Below are positions 42,019-49,571 of a DNA stretch of 64,000 nt, one piece after another. Numbering within the stretch: position 1 is the first letter of the stretch; each line of letters starts with the position of its first letter. Location of the stretch: assembly GCA_014378525.1 (NCBI GenBank), contig JACMNL010000074.1, positions 1 to 64,000 of the forward strand. The letters run 5' to 3'. The notes under the pieces are model-generated. The model ran no database searches and had not been told where the DNA came from. It saw only the letters and a program-made list of their open reading frames with translations. A program made the position numbers and the translations under genes. This DNA is from Bacteriovorax sp. Lineage in GTDB: Bacteria > Bdellovibrionota > Bacteriovoracia > Bacteriovoracales > Bacteriovoracaceae.

Positions 42019-43473
42019 ATGAACTTCCTGCATAAGATCAGTCTTAAGTTAAGGCTGACACTTCTTTTCGGCCTCATCTTCACCGGAATGCTTTCGGGAT
42101 TCTGTTATATTTTATACTCGCAGTTTTCCAAATTGCAGATTGCAGAGTTCGACACCAAACTTTACAACTACGCTATCGATATCGCCGAATCTCTCGACGT
42201 GGATAAATACGGTGACGTGGAATTCGATTCAAACATTTTAAAGCTGAATGAAAAAATTCTCCCTTTCACTCTAAAAAATAGTTTTATTTCCGTGATGGAT
42301 ATCAACGGACATATCATTGAAATGCGCCCTGTTTTGCAGGAAAACCAGATCGAGCATTTGAGTGATGCCATTCTCTCTAAGGTTTTAAGAAGTGGTGCAA
42401 GTTTCTCTACTATGTATTATGAAACTGTCACGCATAGAGTTATCAATTATCTTCTGCCGGTACTTCATAAAGACACTCCGCTGATCCTGCAGATTTCTGT
42501 TCCGGAATCAGACTTTCTTATTATCAACAGAAACCTGGTTAAGTTTTTTTACATCAGTGTACCTGCAATGCTGGTTCTCTCGCTGATGATTGGATATTTT
42601 TTCGTGGGCCGGGCGCTTAGACCGATGATGGAAATTATAGCAAAAACCAAAATGATCGAAGTTTCAAATCTTGAAGAGCGTGTTCCTGTTCCGGAGAGTA
42701 AGGATGAGATCTGGCAGCTTGCCGATACCATTAACCATTTGCTCAGCCGTCTCGATGAAACATTCACTGCGCAGGAAAGATTTATTCAGGATGCTTCACA
42801 CCAGTTGAAAACCCCGCTTACGATTATGAAAGGTGAGCTGGAAGTTTTTAAGTCTGAAGAAAAATCAGAAGAAGAAATTTCAATCTTCCTCGACAGTATG
42901 GCCCAGGAAATTAATTTCCTGACTCAGTTAACGAACAATCTTCTCATCCTTGCTCGGGTGGATAGTGGAACTGAAAAATTAAGCTTAACTACTAACCGTC
43001 TGGATGAAGTGGTGATCTCGCAAATTTCCCGACTGTCGAAATTCGCCAACCTTAAAAAGATTTCAATGCAGATTAATTTCGATTCTTTTTATTCAGCTTC
43101 TGAAAGTGATCTTACGGTAATGTCTGACCGCGATTTACTCGGTGTTGTTTTTTACAACCTGATCGAAAACGCCATCAAGTATTCACCGGAAGGATCGACT
43201 GTGACGATCGCAGGATACAATACGCCTCAGACGCTGCATGTGACGATTGAGGATGAGGGCGAGGGAATTGATGAAGGTGACATCGAAAAAATCTTCGATC
43301 GCTTTTATCGCATGCAAAAGAATGCTACGAAAGCTCAGGGGAGCGGTTTAGGCCTTGCTATCTGTAAAGTTGTTGCGGATTCACTCCACGCCAGAATCTG
43401 GGCGGAAAATATCGAGACGGGAACAAGATTTCATTTTGAAATGCCTAAGCAGCTTTTAGATAAAAGCACTTAA
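42019..43473 (+). CDS. sensor histidine kinase (CusS-like)
   Basis: A 484-residue kinase with helices near 13-33 and 172-194, a periplasmic sensor of about 135 residues, HAMP, the H-box FIQDASHQLKTPLTIMKGEL and an intact ATPase domain (YNLIENAIKYSPEG, DEGEGID, GSGLGLAICK). The heavy-metal-sensor type of H-box (DASHQLKTPLT) agrees with a CusS-like role. Its last 29 bp overlap a convergent gene. Confidence 0.93.
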   Translation: MNFLHKISLKLRLTLLFGLIFTGMLSGFCYILYSQFSKLQIAEFDTKLYNYAIDIAESLDVDKYGDVEFDSNILKLNEKILPFTLKNSFISVMDINGHIIEMRPVLQENQIEHLSDAILSKVLRSGASFSTMYYETVTHRVINYLLPVLHKDTPLILQISVPESDFLIINRNLVKFFYISVPAMLVLSLMIGYFFVGRALRPMMEIIAKTKMIEVSNLEERVPVPESKDEIWQLADTINHLLSRLDETFTAQERFIQDASHQLKTPLTIMKGELEVFKSEEKSEEEISIFLDSMAQEINFLTQLTNNLLILARVDSGTEKLSLTTNRLDEVVISQISRLSKFANLKKISMQINFDSFYSASESDLTVMSDRDLLGVVFYNLIENAIKYSPEGSTVTIAGYNTPQTLHVTIEDEGEGIDEGDIEKIFDRFYRMQKNATKAQGSGLGLAICKVVADSLHARIWAENIETGTRFHFEMPKQLLDKST

Positions 43474-43984
43474 TCTTTTCGTTGCTGTAAAGCGTACTGA
43501 AAGGTGCCAGCCAGCAGTTTTCTTTCACGCGAAAGACAATCTTATGGTCAGCAGTTTTTGGTGAAGTCTTTAACATTGTTTTTGGAAACAAGGCCAGTGG
43601 AGATCCTGCGAATTGGAATTCAAGTTTTTTATTTGCCGGAAGTTTGCCGGAGTATAAAGCAGCAAGACAGATATAAGCTCCATAGTCGTGAGCTTCAATC
43701 ACCATCGTATCCGATTTACATTTTTTAATCTGCTCTATTAATTCCTGTGCATCTACATTGAGTGCGAATGGATTAATGTGGCGGTAGTTATTTAACATTT
43801 TTCTGTGACGAGTAGAGAGCTGCTTTTTTTCTTCAGCAGAAAAATTAAGAAAATCCCATGAAGACATGATCGTCTGATCAAAGCCTGCTTCCAGCGGTTC
43901 TGCATAATACGACATCAGTGTTTTTTGTTCACCACGAGCTATCGCTGAAAACAAAATCTTGCCTTTGAAGTTATGAGACTGCAT
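43445..43984 (-). CDS. hypothetical protein, possible alpha/beta-hydrolase-like
   Basis: A 179-residue soluble protein that I cannot assign firmly. MVIEAHDYGAYICLAALYSG resembles a nucleophile elbow (GXSXG) with Asp in place of Ser and Ala in place of the first Gly, followed by the usual helix; no clear catalytic His segment is visible. It may be a degenerate or truncated hydrolase. The 3' end overlaps the kinase gene by 29 bp. Confidence 0.5.
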   Translation of the reverse strand: MQSHNFKGKILFSAIARGEQKTLMSYYAEPLEAGFDQTIMSSWDFLNFSAEEKKQLSTRHRKMLNNYRHINPFALNVDAQELIEQIKKCKSDTMVIEAHDYGAYICLAALYSGKLPANKKLEFQFAGSPLALFPKTMLKTSPKTADHKIVFRVKENCWLAPFSTLYSNEKIKCFYLKAA

Positions 43985-44162
43985 TGGAGTGTCCTTGTAA
44001 AAGGGGGGAATTCCCTAATAATAAACCCTTTCGGTAAAGTTTTAAAAAAGCTTAGTTTTACTCATCATGAGGTCGGCTTATCGGCAACTTATTGCTGGTG
44101 AAGTCTTTTTATTTATGCCTCAGATTGTGGTAAATCGCTTTTTGGGGAGATATAATAGGGCC

Positions 44163-44720
44163 ATGAAAAAATTTATAAATACAAAACTCTTTGTCGCGAT
44201 CATCTTTTTTTGTGCCGGCTTTCTGGTGAATCACCTGCTGGTAAAATTTGTTCACAATCCAGGCAGAGGTATTGGTTTCAGCATGAATAACCAGAATTCT
44301 CAAAACTCCGGTGAGCGTGTACCGGTCAATCCTGACGACTTTGACCAGGCGAAGATGATTGAGACTATCCAGCGTATGCAGAATGAAACAATGGATGGTT
44401 TTGACAGTCTGGAGAAGGACCTGAAGGATGCAGGAAATAGCGGTGGTGCAGGTGTCTTAAAAGAACACGAAGATGATAAGTTTGTTTATTATGAGATTCC
44501 CCTTAAAGGACATGATGGTACAAACCATAAACTTAATGTCGAAATTAAAAATGGCCTGGTGAGAGTGAGCGAAGATTCGAAAGATCAGGGTGGAAATTCC
44601 ATGACTGAATCTTCTTCCGAGCGTATGTTCACTTTAGACCCGAGAAGAGTTGATGCTGATAAGGCGGAAGTTTTGAACGGGAACGATAAAATAGTTATTA
44701 AGATTCCGAAAAAGCACTAG
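44163..44720 (+). CDS. membrane-anchored alpha-crystallin/Hsp20-like protein
   Basis: A 185-residue protein with one N-terminal membrane helix (about residues 7-24, FVAIIFFCAGFLVNHLLV), a Gln/Asn/Ser-rich and then acidic helical linker, and a C-terminal domain (about 100-185) with the strand pattern of a small heat-shock protein: FVYYEIPLKGHDG, LNVEIKNGLVRVSED, SSERMFTLDPRRVDADKAEV and KIVIKIPKKH. It could be a periplasm-facing holdase. Start 44163 is chosen because it follows a TATAAT box and a G-rich site and begins the membrane anchor. Followed by a YceI gene 7 bp later. Confidence 0.6.
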   Translation: MKKFINTKLFVAIIFFCAGFLVNHLLVKFVHNPGRGIGFSMNNQNSQNSGERVPVNPDDFDQAKMIETIQRMQNETMDGFDSLEKDLKDAGNSGGAGVLKEHEDDKFVYYEIPLKGHDGTNHKLNVEIKNGLVRVSEDSKDQGGNSMTESSSERMFTLDPRRVDADKAEVLNGNDKIVIKIPKKH

Positions 44721-44727
44721 AGGATTT

Positions 44728-45459
44728 ATGAAAAAATATTTGTTGTTACTTTTTGTTTTAGCACTGGCATTTTCATATGCTGTTCATGCCAAAGAACTTG
44801 AAATCGTCTCCGAACACTCACGCATCGCTTTTGATGTCGATTATATGCTGATGACTAAAGTTGAAGGGCAGTTCAAAAAATATACAGGTCTATTTGAAAT
44901 GAATACACCTGAAGATATTTTATTAAACGTTCGCGTGGCCATCACGGGAAACAGTGTCGACACGAATGACGGGAAAAGAGATTTCCATTTAAGAGGGCAG
45001 GAATTTTTTTTCGTAGCTAATTATCCGGAAATTACTTTCAGGGCTAAAGGCCCTGTGAAGATTGCTTCGGGAGAAAAATTTAAACTTCCGGGTGAGATTA
45101 CAATGAGAGGAATTTCAAAACCTCTGGTCCTCGACGGTGTCTATAAAGGAAAAATTAAAGATCCATGGGGAAAAGAAAACTATTTCTTCACTCTTACCGG
45201 TGAACTAAACCGCAAAGATTTTGAAATGGTCTGGAACCAGAAAATGGACAACGGTGGAGTGCTGGTTGGAGATATGGTCAGACTTAGCATGACAATTCAA
45301 TCGCAGGTGATCGGGGACAAGACTCCGTTTTCAACTCACATGGTTCCTAGTACAAAAGGGATTATTGAGAGGAAAGAATTGAAGGAGGGGAAGATTAAGA
45401 AACTTTCTACTTCGACAGATCCGAAAGATTATCCGGCGTCAAAAGAACCAAAGAAATAA
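44728..45459 (+). CDS. YceI-family periplasmic lipid-binding protein
   Basis: A 243-residue protein with a signal peptide (ending AVHAKE) and a YceI beta-barrel (about 22-190): SEHSRIAFDVDYMLMTKVEG, VRVAITGNSVDTNDGKRDFH, PEITFRAKG and the end of the barrel GDMVRLSMTIQ. YceI proteins bind isoprenoids or other lipids. The extra 50-residue C-terminal Lys/Ser-rich tail is unusual. It forms an operon with the alpha-crystallin-like gene. Confidence 0.88.
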   Translation: MKKYLLLLFVLALAFSYAVHAKELEIVSEHSRIAFDVDYMLMTKVEGQFKKYTGLFEMNTPEDILLNVRVAITGNSVDTNDGKRDFHLRGQEFFFVANYPEITFRAKGPVKIASGEKFKLPGEITMRGISKPLVLDGVYKGKIKDPWGKENYFFTLTGELNRKDFEMVWNQKMDNGGVLVGDMVRLSMTIQSQVIGDKTPFSTHMVPSTKGIIERKELKEGKIKKLSTSTDPKDYPASKEPKK

Positions 45460-45488
45460 TTGGAGGCACCAACCCGGTTCCTCCAATT
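45458..45488. terminator. bidirectional terminator between YceI and tyrS genes
   Basis: A 9-bp stem (AATTGGAGG 45458-45466 with CCTCCAATT 45480-45488) with an inner ACC/GGT pairing, between convergent genes; the stem begins in the YceI stop codon. Confidence 0.75.
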
Positions 45489-45493
45489 TATAA

Positions 45494-46771
45494 TCAGATA
45501 AATTTTACTACGCAGTAATTCTTTTTACCTTTCCTCACAACCATACAAGTCTCACTGGCCAAATGTACCTCAGTAAGCTTCACAGTCATATCAGGAATCG
45601 TATCATTGTTAAGATAAACACCTTTTTGCTCAACAGATCTCTTCGCTTCACCTTTACTAGGGAAGAGTGGAGTCTGAACCAGAAGATCCAAAACCAGAAT
45701 ACCATTTTTTAAATCGTCACGTTTCAATTCAACAGACGGAACATCTTTGAAAATCGCATTGAGATCTTTATCTTTCAGGTTTTCAATTTTTTCACCGAAG
45801 AAAATTCTTGTTGCTGACATAGCACCATCAAGACCTGCTTGACCGTGGACCAGTTTTACAACTTCTGCAGCAAGAGTTTTCTGAGCTTCTCTTAAATGCG
45901 GTTCTGTTTTTGTTTTTTCTTCAAGAACAGCAATTTGATCAAGAGCTAAAAACGTAAAATACTTTAAGTACTTCACGACAGAAGTGTCGTCACTGTTTAA
46001 AAGGTATTGGTACATCTGATAAGGAGAAGTCATTTCTGGATCCAGGTAGATCGCTGTTCCACCTTCTGACTTACCAAATTTATTTCCATTTGAATCAACG
46101 ACCAGAGGAATAACTAAACCGTAAACCTGTTTTGCGTCCATCTTTCTTGTGTAGTCGATCCCGGCCGTAATGTTACCCCATTGATCGCCGCCACCCATTT
46201 GTAAAATAACATCATGGTGAAGAGCGAGGTGACGGAAGTCGTAGGCCTGAAGCATCTGATAGCAGAATTCTGTAAAACTTAGTCCTACTTCAGAATCAAT
46301 TCTATTTTTAACCGAGTCTTTTGCAAGCATTTCTGTAATACGAAATCTTTTACCGACATCGCGAAGAAATTCTATGAATGTAAATTTCCCCATCCAGTCA
46401 TAGTTGTTCACCATGATCGCAGGATTTGATCCTTCGAAATTTAAAATAGATTTGAATTGTTTTTTCTGTGCTTCGATATTTACAGCGATCACTTCTTCAG
46501 TCAGTAAAACTCGCTCTGTACTTTTTCCTGAAGGGTCACCGATCATACCAGTGGCACCGCCGAGGACGACCACTGGCCTATGGCCGGCGTCTTGAAAGCG
46601 CTTCATTGTGATCATAGCAAAAAGATTTCCGATTTGAAGAGACTTCGCTGTTGGATCATAGCCGATATAAAAAGAAATCTTTTTTGTATTTAGTATTTCT
46701 TTAATTTCGGGGTTTGAAACGTCTGCAACCAGACCGCGTGCTTCTAATTCTTCGTAAAATTTCATCGTCAT
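45494..46771 (-). CDS. tyrS: tyrosyl-tRNA synthetase
   Basis: A 425-residue class I synthetase that charges tRNA-Tyr. The HIGH-equivalent region is YIGYDPTAKSLQIGNL, the tRNA-Tyr/ATP region GGDQWGNITAGIDYTRK, and the KMSKS-equivalent KFGKSEGG. The C-terminal S4-like domain (KRSVEQKGVYLNND) is present. The start is ATG 46771 with AAAGGA 8 nt upstream; ATG 46765 is two codons on. Both the ribosome site and the first start codon lie in a perfect hairpin (46767-46799). Confidence 0.96.
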   Translation of the reverse strand: MTMKFYEELEARGLVADVSNPEIKEILNTKKISFYIGYDPTAKSLQIGNLFAMITMKRFQDAGHRPVVVLGGATGMIGDPSGKSTERVLLTEEVIAVNIEAQKKQFKSILNFEGSNPAIMVNNYDWMGKFTFIEFLRDVGKRFRITEMLAKDSVKNRIDSEVGLSFTEFCYQMLQAYDFRHLALHHDVILQMGGGDQWGNITAGIDYTRKMDAKQVYGLVIPLVVDSNGNKFGKSEGGTAIYLDPEMTSPYQMYQYLLNSDDTSVVKYLKYFTFLALDQIAVLEEKTKTEPHLREAQKTLAAEVVKLVHGQAGLDGAMSATRIFFGEKIENLKDKDLNAIFKDVPSVELKRDDLKNGILVLDLLVQTPLFPSKGEAKRSVEQKGVYLNNDTIPDMTVKLTEVHLASETCMVVRKGKKNYCVVKFI

Positions 46772-46799
46772 AATCCTTTGGTGATTAAAGGATTATGAC
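46767..46799 (-). promoter_or_regulatory. hairpin covering tyrS ribosome site and start codon
   Basis: A perfect 13-bp inverted repeat (46767-46779 with 46787-46799, 7-nt loop). On the tyrS mRNA the 3' arm contains the AAAGGA site and the AUG, so the structure would block initiation unless opened. It could be a thermosensor, a protein-binding site (for example for TyrS itself) or, at DNA level, an operator. Confidence 0.6.
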
Positions 46800-46825
46800 A
46801 GAAAAATGGTAATAAGAGAATCTTG

Positions 46826-47248
46826 TTATTTAAGGAATGACTGTAAATCCTGGTTTAAAGAGTCTAAACGCTTAGAGTAATCCTGTAGAGTCGCATAGTC
46901 GGGCTGAATTTCTTTTCTCTCCAGTGACTCGCGCCCTTCACGAATGTCCTGAAAACGGGCCACGAAACCAACATGAGCGTACTCTGCATCTTCTTTTTTT
47001 GAATCATCCTGAGCGCTATAACGGTCGTTGGCCTGAGCTGCTACTAATGTTATCAAGGCCAGAGCTTTTTGTTGTTTTTCAGAAATGCTTTTATCAAGAT
47101 CTTTTAACCAAAGAGTCTCGGTTGCCTGAATTTTTCCTTCAGTAATATCTCGCTGGATATCATCATTAAGGCCCGTGGCCTGAGCAGCTTTTGCTTGAGA
47201 AAATAGTGAAGTCGTTGCCAGGATTGAAAAGATTAAAAGTGCTTTCAT
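46826..47248 (-). CDS. secreted helical protein of unknown function
   Basis: A 140-residue protein with a signal peptide (ending AKAAQA). The mature part is highly charged and almost all helical, with no cysteines. No family recognised. It lies upstream of tyrS on the same strand, 54 bp away, so tyrS may be partly transcribed from its promoter. Confidence 0.65.
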   Translation of the reverse strand: MKALLIFSILATTSLFSQAKAAQATGLNDDIQRDITEGKIQATETLWLKDLDKSISEKQQKALALITLVAAQANDRYSAQDDSKKEDAEYAHVGFVARFQDIREGRESLERKEIQPDYATLQDYSKRLDSLNQDLQSFLK

Positions 47249-47414
47249 AAATTCTCCAGATGCTTGTTAGTCATACAGTCGTTAAAAGTTTAGACAGTTG
47301 TTCGCCTTTCTCGCTCACCCTAAGAGCTGGATTGTTTACGGGAAAGAGGAGCTTTACCTAGTCATATTGCACTAGAGATGCCAAACTTACGTGAAGCCTT
47401 TTTTTGGAGAGATT

Positions 47415-47762
47415 ATGTATATTATTTTAAAAGTTCTGATCACAGCACTGGTGGTAGTTGGTATTTCCGAGATTGGTAAACGATTTAGTTTTGCGGCAGG
47501 TATTCTTGCCTCACTTCCACTAACTTCAATCCTGGCCTTTATCTGGCTTTATCAGGACACTAAAAATACAGTTGAGATCATCAATCTTTCTTATGTCATT
47601 TTCTGGATGGTTATTCCTTCATTGTTTTTCTTTCTCGCTCTGCCTTTTTTATTAAAGATGGGATGGAGATTTTATCCGGCGTTATTAACGAGTGGTATTT
47701 TGATGTTCGGAGTGTATTCAGTTTACACTATCGTACTTAATAAGTTCGGAGTGAAGCTTTAG
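47415..47762 (+). CDS. DUF3147-like small membrane protein
   Basis: A 115-residue protein with four hydrophobic segments (about 2-20, 24-44, 58-80, 86-108), including RFSFAAGILASLPLTSILAF. It resembles the DUF3147 family of unknown function. GGAGAG lies before ATG 47415; an upstream ATG in frame (47391) lacks this site. It starts a three-gene run with the DCC-domain and CDF genes. Confidence 0.7.
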   Translation: MYIILKVLITALVVVGISEIGKRFSFAAGILASLPLTSILAFIWLYQDTKNTVEIINLSYVIFWMVIPSLFFFLALPFLLKMGWRFYPALLTSGILMFGVYSVYTIVLNKFGVKL

Positions 47763-47764
47763 TA

Positions 47765-48136
47765 ATGAACGATCCGAACAAAATCGTTTTTTATGATGGA
47801 GAGTGCGGTTTATGCCAGCGCTCGATTGCGATCATTTCAAAGTGGGATAAGGATAAAAAATTATCCTATGCTCCACTTAATGGTGAGACATATAAAAAAC
47901 ATTTTAACCAGATGAGTGACATGACAACTGTCGTATATTTTTCCGATGGAAAACTTTTTACTAAGAGTGATGCGATCATTGAAATTGGATCAGACCTAGG
48001 CGGATGGAAAAAAGCATTGCTCTTCTTAAAAGTCATTCCTCGTTTCATTCGGGATGCAGTCTATAATAGCATTGCGAGTAATCGAAAAAAAGTTTCATGC
48101 ATCATACTCACAAGAGATGAACGTTTTTTGAAATAA
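47765..48136 (+). CDS. DCC-family thiol-disulfide oxidoreductase-like protein (DUF393)
   Basis: A 123-residue protein with the family's N-terminal signature (VFYDGECGLCQRSIAI), which gives the DXXCXXC motif, followed by SYAPLNGETYK and a thioredoxin-like rest. Likely a cytoplasmic or membrane-associated thiol oxidoreductase; substrates of this family are not known. It starts 2 bp after the DUF3147-like gene. Confidence 0.85.
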   Translation: MNDPNKIVFYDGECGLCQRSIAIISKWDKDKKLSYAPLNGETYKKHFNQMSDMTTVVYFSDGKLFTKSDAIIEIGSDLGGWKKALLFLKVIPRFIRDAVYNSIASNRKKVSCIILTRDERFLK

Positions 48137-48151
48137 ATCAGTTTATCTGTT

Positions 48152-49174
48152 ATGATTCCAATCATGGAAAGCGAACGCAAATCAATTTTTTTAGGCCATG
48201 ATAAAGAACGTAAATGGATTTCGGTTATCTCACTTGTAATCGGTGTCATCCTGCTGGTCATGAAATTTTATGCTTATCACATAACAGGATCCCAATCTAT
48301 TTTCTCTGATGCTCTTGAAAGCATCGTCAATATCATAGCAGGCATTGTAACTCTCATCGTGATTGTCATCGCAGCCAAGCCTGCAGATGAAGACCATCCT
48401 TACGGGCATGGGAAAGTTGAAAGCATGGCCGCGAGTTTCGAAGGTGGCGCGATTACACTCGCAGGACTTTTGATTATTTTAAAAGCATGTGAAGTTTTTT
48501 ATAAAGGTATCATAATCAAAGAACTCGACATCGGATTGCTGATTGTCGTACTTACCGGTGCTGCCAACGGAGTCATGGGCTATATCATCAGACAGCGCGG
48601 GATTCGTCTGCACTCGGAAGCTTTGCAGTCGAGTGGAATTCATTTGATGACTGATGCTTTAACCAGCATTGGTGTACTCGTAAGTTTATTGCTGGTAAAA
48701 ATCACCGGCCTCATGATGATCGATCCGATTATTGCGATTGTTTTTGGATTCATGCTTTGTTTATCCGGCGTAAAAATTCTTGTGCGTTCGGGAAATGTTT
48801 TGCTCGATGGACACGATAAAGAAACTTTGCAGTTAATTGCAGATTTGTTTGAAAAAAATTATGTACCTGGTGTTATTGATATTCACTTTACACGTGTAAT
48901 TCGAAGCGGGAATTTTCATCACATAGACTGTCATATGGTTATTCCTGAATTCTGGTCAGTGGCCGAAGAACATTTATTCTGCGAAAAATTTGAAAATAAT
49001 TTTGTAAAAAATTATCCAGTTGAGGCCGAACTTCGTATTCACTCAGACCCTTGCAGAAGGGTTTATTGCGAAAATTGTGAATTGAAGGACTGTCCGATCA
49101 GAGAACGTGCGTTTGTTAAAAGAATGCCGTTGAATAATTTAGACGAAGTGACTTCGCCGAAAGAGTCGCGGTAG
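48152..49174 (+). CDS. cation diffusion facilitator (CDF) transporter
   Basis: A 340-residue membrane transporter that exports divalent metal (Zn, Fe, Mn or Co) in exchange for protons. Six membrane helices are visible in residues 25-215; the metal site is formed by SDALESIVN in helix 2 and HLMTDALTS in helix 5, with HPYGHGKVE in the loop between. The C-terminal cytoplasmic domain ends with a four-cysteine cluster (DPCRRVYCENCELKDC), which may sense metal. Metal specificity is not clear. ATG 48164 is an alternative start. Confidence 0.9.
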   Translation: MIPIMESERKSIFLGHDKERKWISVISLVIGVILLVMKFYAYHITGSQSIFSDALESIVNIIAGIVTLIVIVIAAKPADEDHPYGHGKVESMAASFEGGAITLAGLLIILKACEVFYKGIIIKELDIGLLIVVLTGAANGVMGYIIRQRGIRLHSEALQSSGIHLMTDALTSIGVLVSLLLVKITGLMMIDPIIAIVFGFMLCLSGVKILVRSGNVLLDGHDKETLQLIADLFEKNYVPGVIDIHFTRVIRSGNFHHIDCHMVIPEFWSVAEEHLFCEKFENNFVKNYPVEAELRIHSDPCRRVYCENCELKDCPIRERAFVKRMPLNNLDEVTSPKESR

Positions 49175-49250
49175 AGAATTTCAGGCATAAGCGGTTGGTA
49201 GCTTGAACTCTATTACATAATTATTTGTTTGATATTTTCAGTGCGAAGTA

Positions 49251-49276
49251 AAAATGTAGCAGCGGCTACATTTTTT
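49251..49276. terminator. bidirectional terminator between CDF and zinc-ribbon genes
   Basis: A 10-bp stem (AAAATGTAGC 49251-49260 with GCTACATTTT 49265-49274), 4-nt loop, then T residues to 49276; on the other strand the flanking A-run gives a T-run too. Confidence 0.8.
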
Positions 49277-49280
49277 CAAG

Positions 49281-49490
49281 CTACTTCTTTACAGCTTTAA
49301 GATTAATCGCAGTCTCATACTGCTTTAAAATATCTGAATCAATCTCAGTCGTCTCAATTGATTTAATCGACTTCATAGAGTTTTTCATTTCATCGCAAGA
49401 GTGGATTCCGCCATCACCGTTAATCGGACGGTTTCTTCCGCCTTCTTTCATCCAAGTAATTTCTTTGCTACAAAATTTACAACGTGCCAT
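49281..49490 (-). CDS. small zinc-ribbon-like protein
   Basis: A 69-residue protein with CKFCSKE near the N-terminus and HSCDE about 25 residues later, a likely zinc-binding knuckle with the C-X2-C and H-X-C ligands. The remainder is a basic helix. AAGGAA site. No known family. It diverges from serS across an 81-bp region. Confidence 0.65.
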   Translation of the reverse strand: MARCKFCSKEITWMKEGGRNRPINGDGGIHSCDEMKNSMKSIKSIETTEIDSDILKQYETAINLKAVKK

Positions 49491-49571
49491 GAGTGGTTCC
49501 TTACATTTTTCCTATACAAAAAAGTCCATAATTGGCATTATAGGAGACGCATATTATACCAAGGGATACCC

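Noticed and set aside
41348-43473. Direct assignment of the second two-component system as CusRS
   Set aside because: No copper efflux genes are nearby; only the dyad and subgroup features point that way, so it was kept as like CusRS.
49401-49571. 57-codon N-terminal extension of serS
   Set aside because: Overlaps the divergent zinc-ribbon gene and is not in SerS proteins; ATG 49572 has a good ribosome site.
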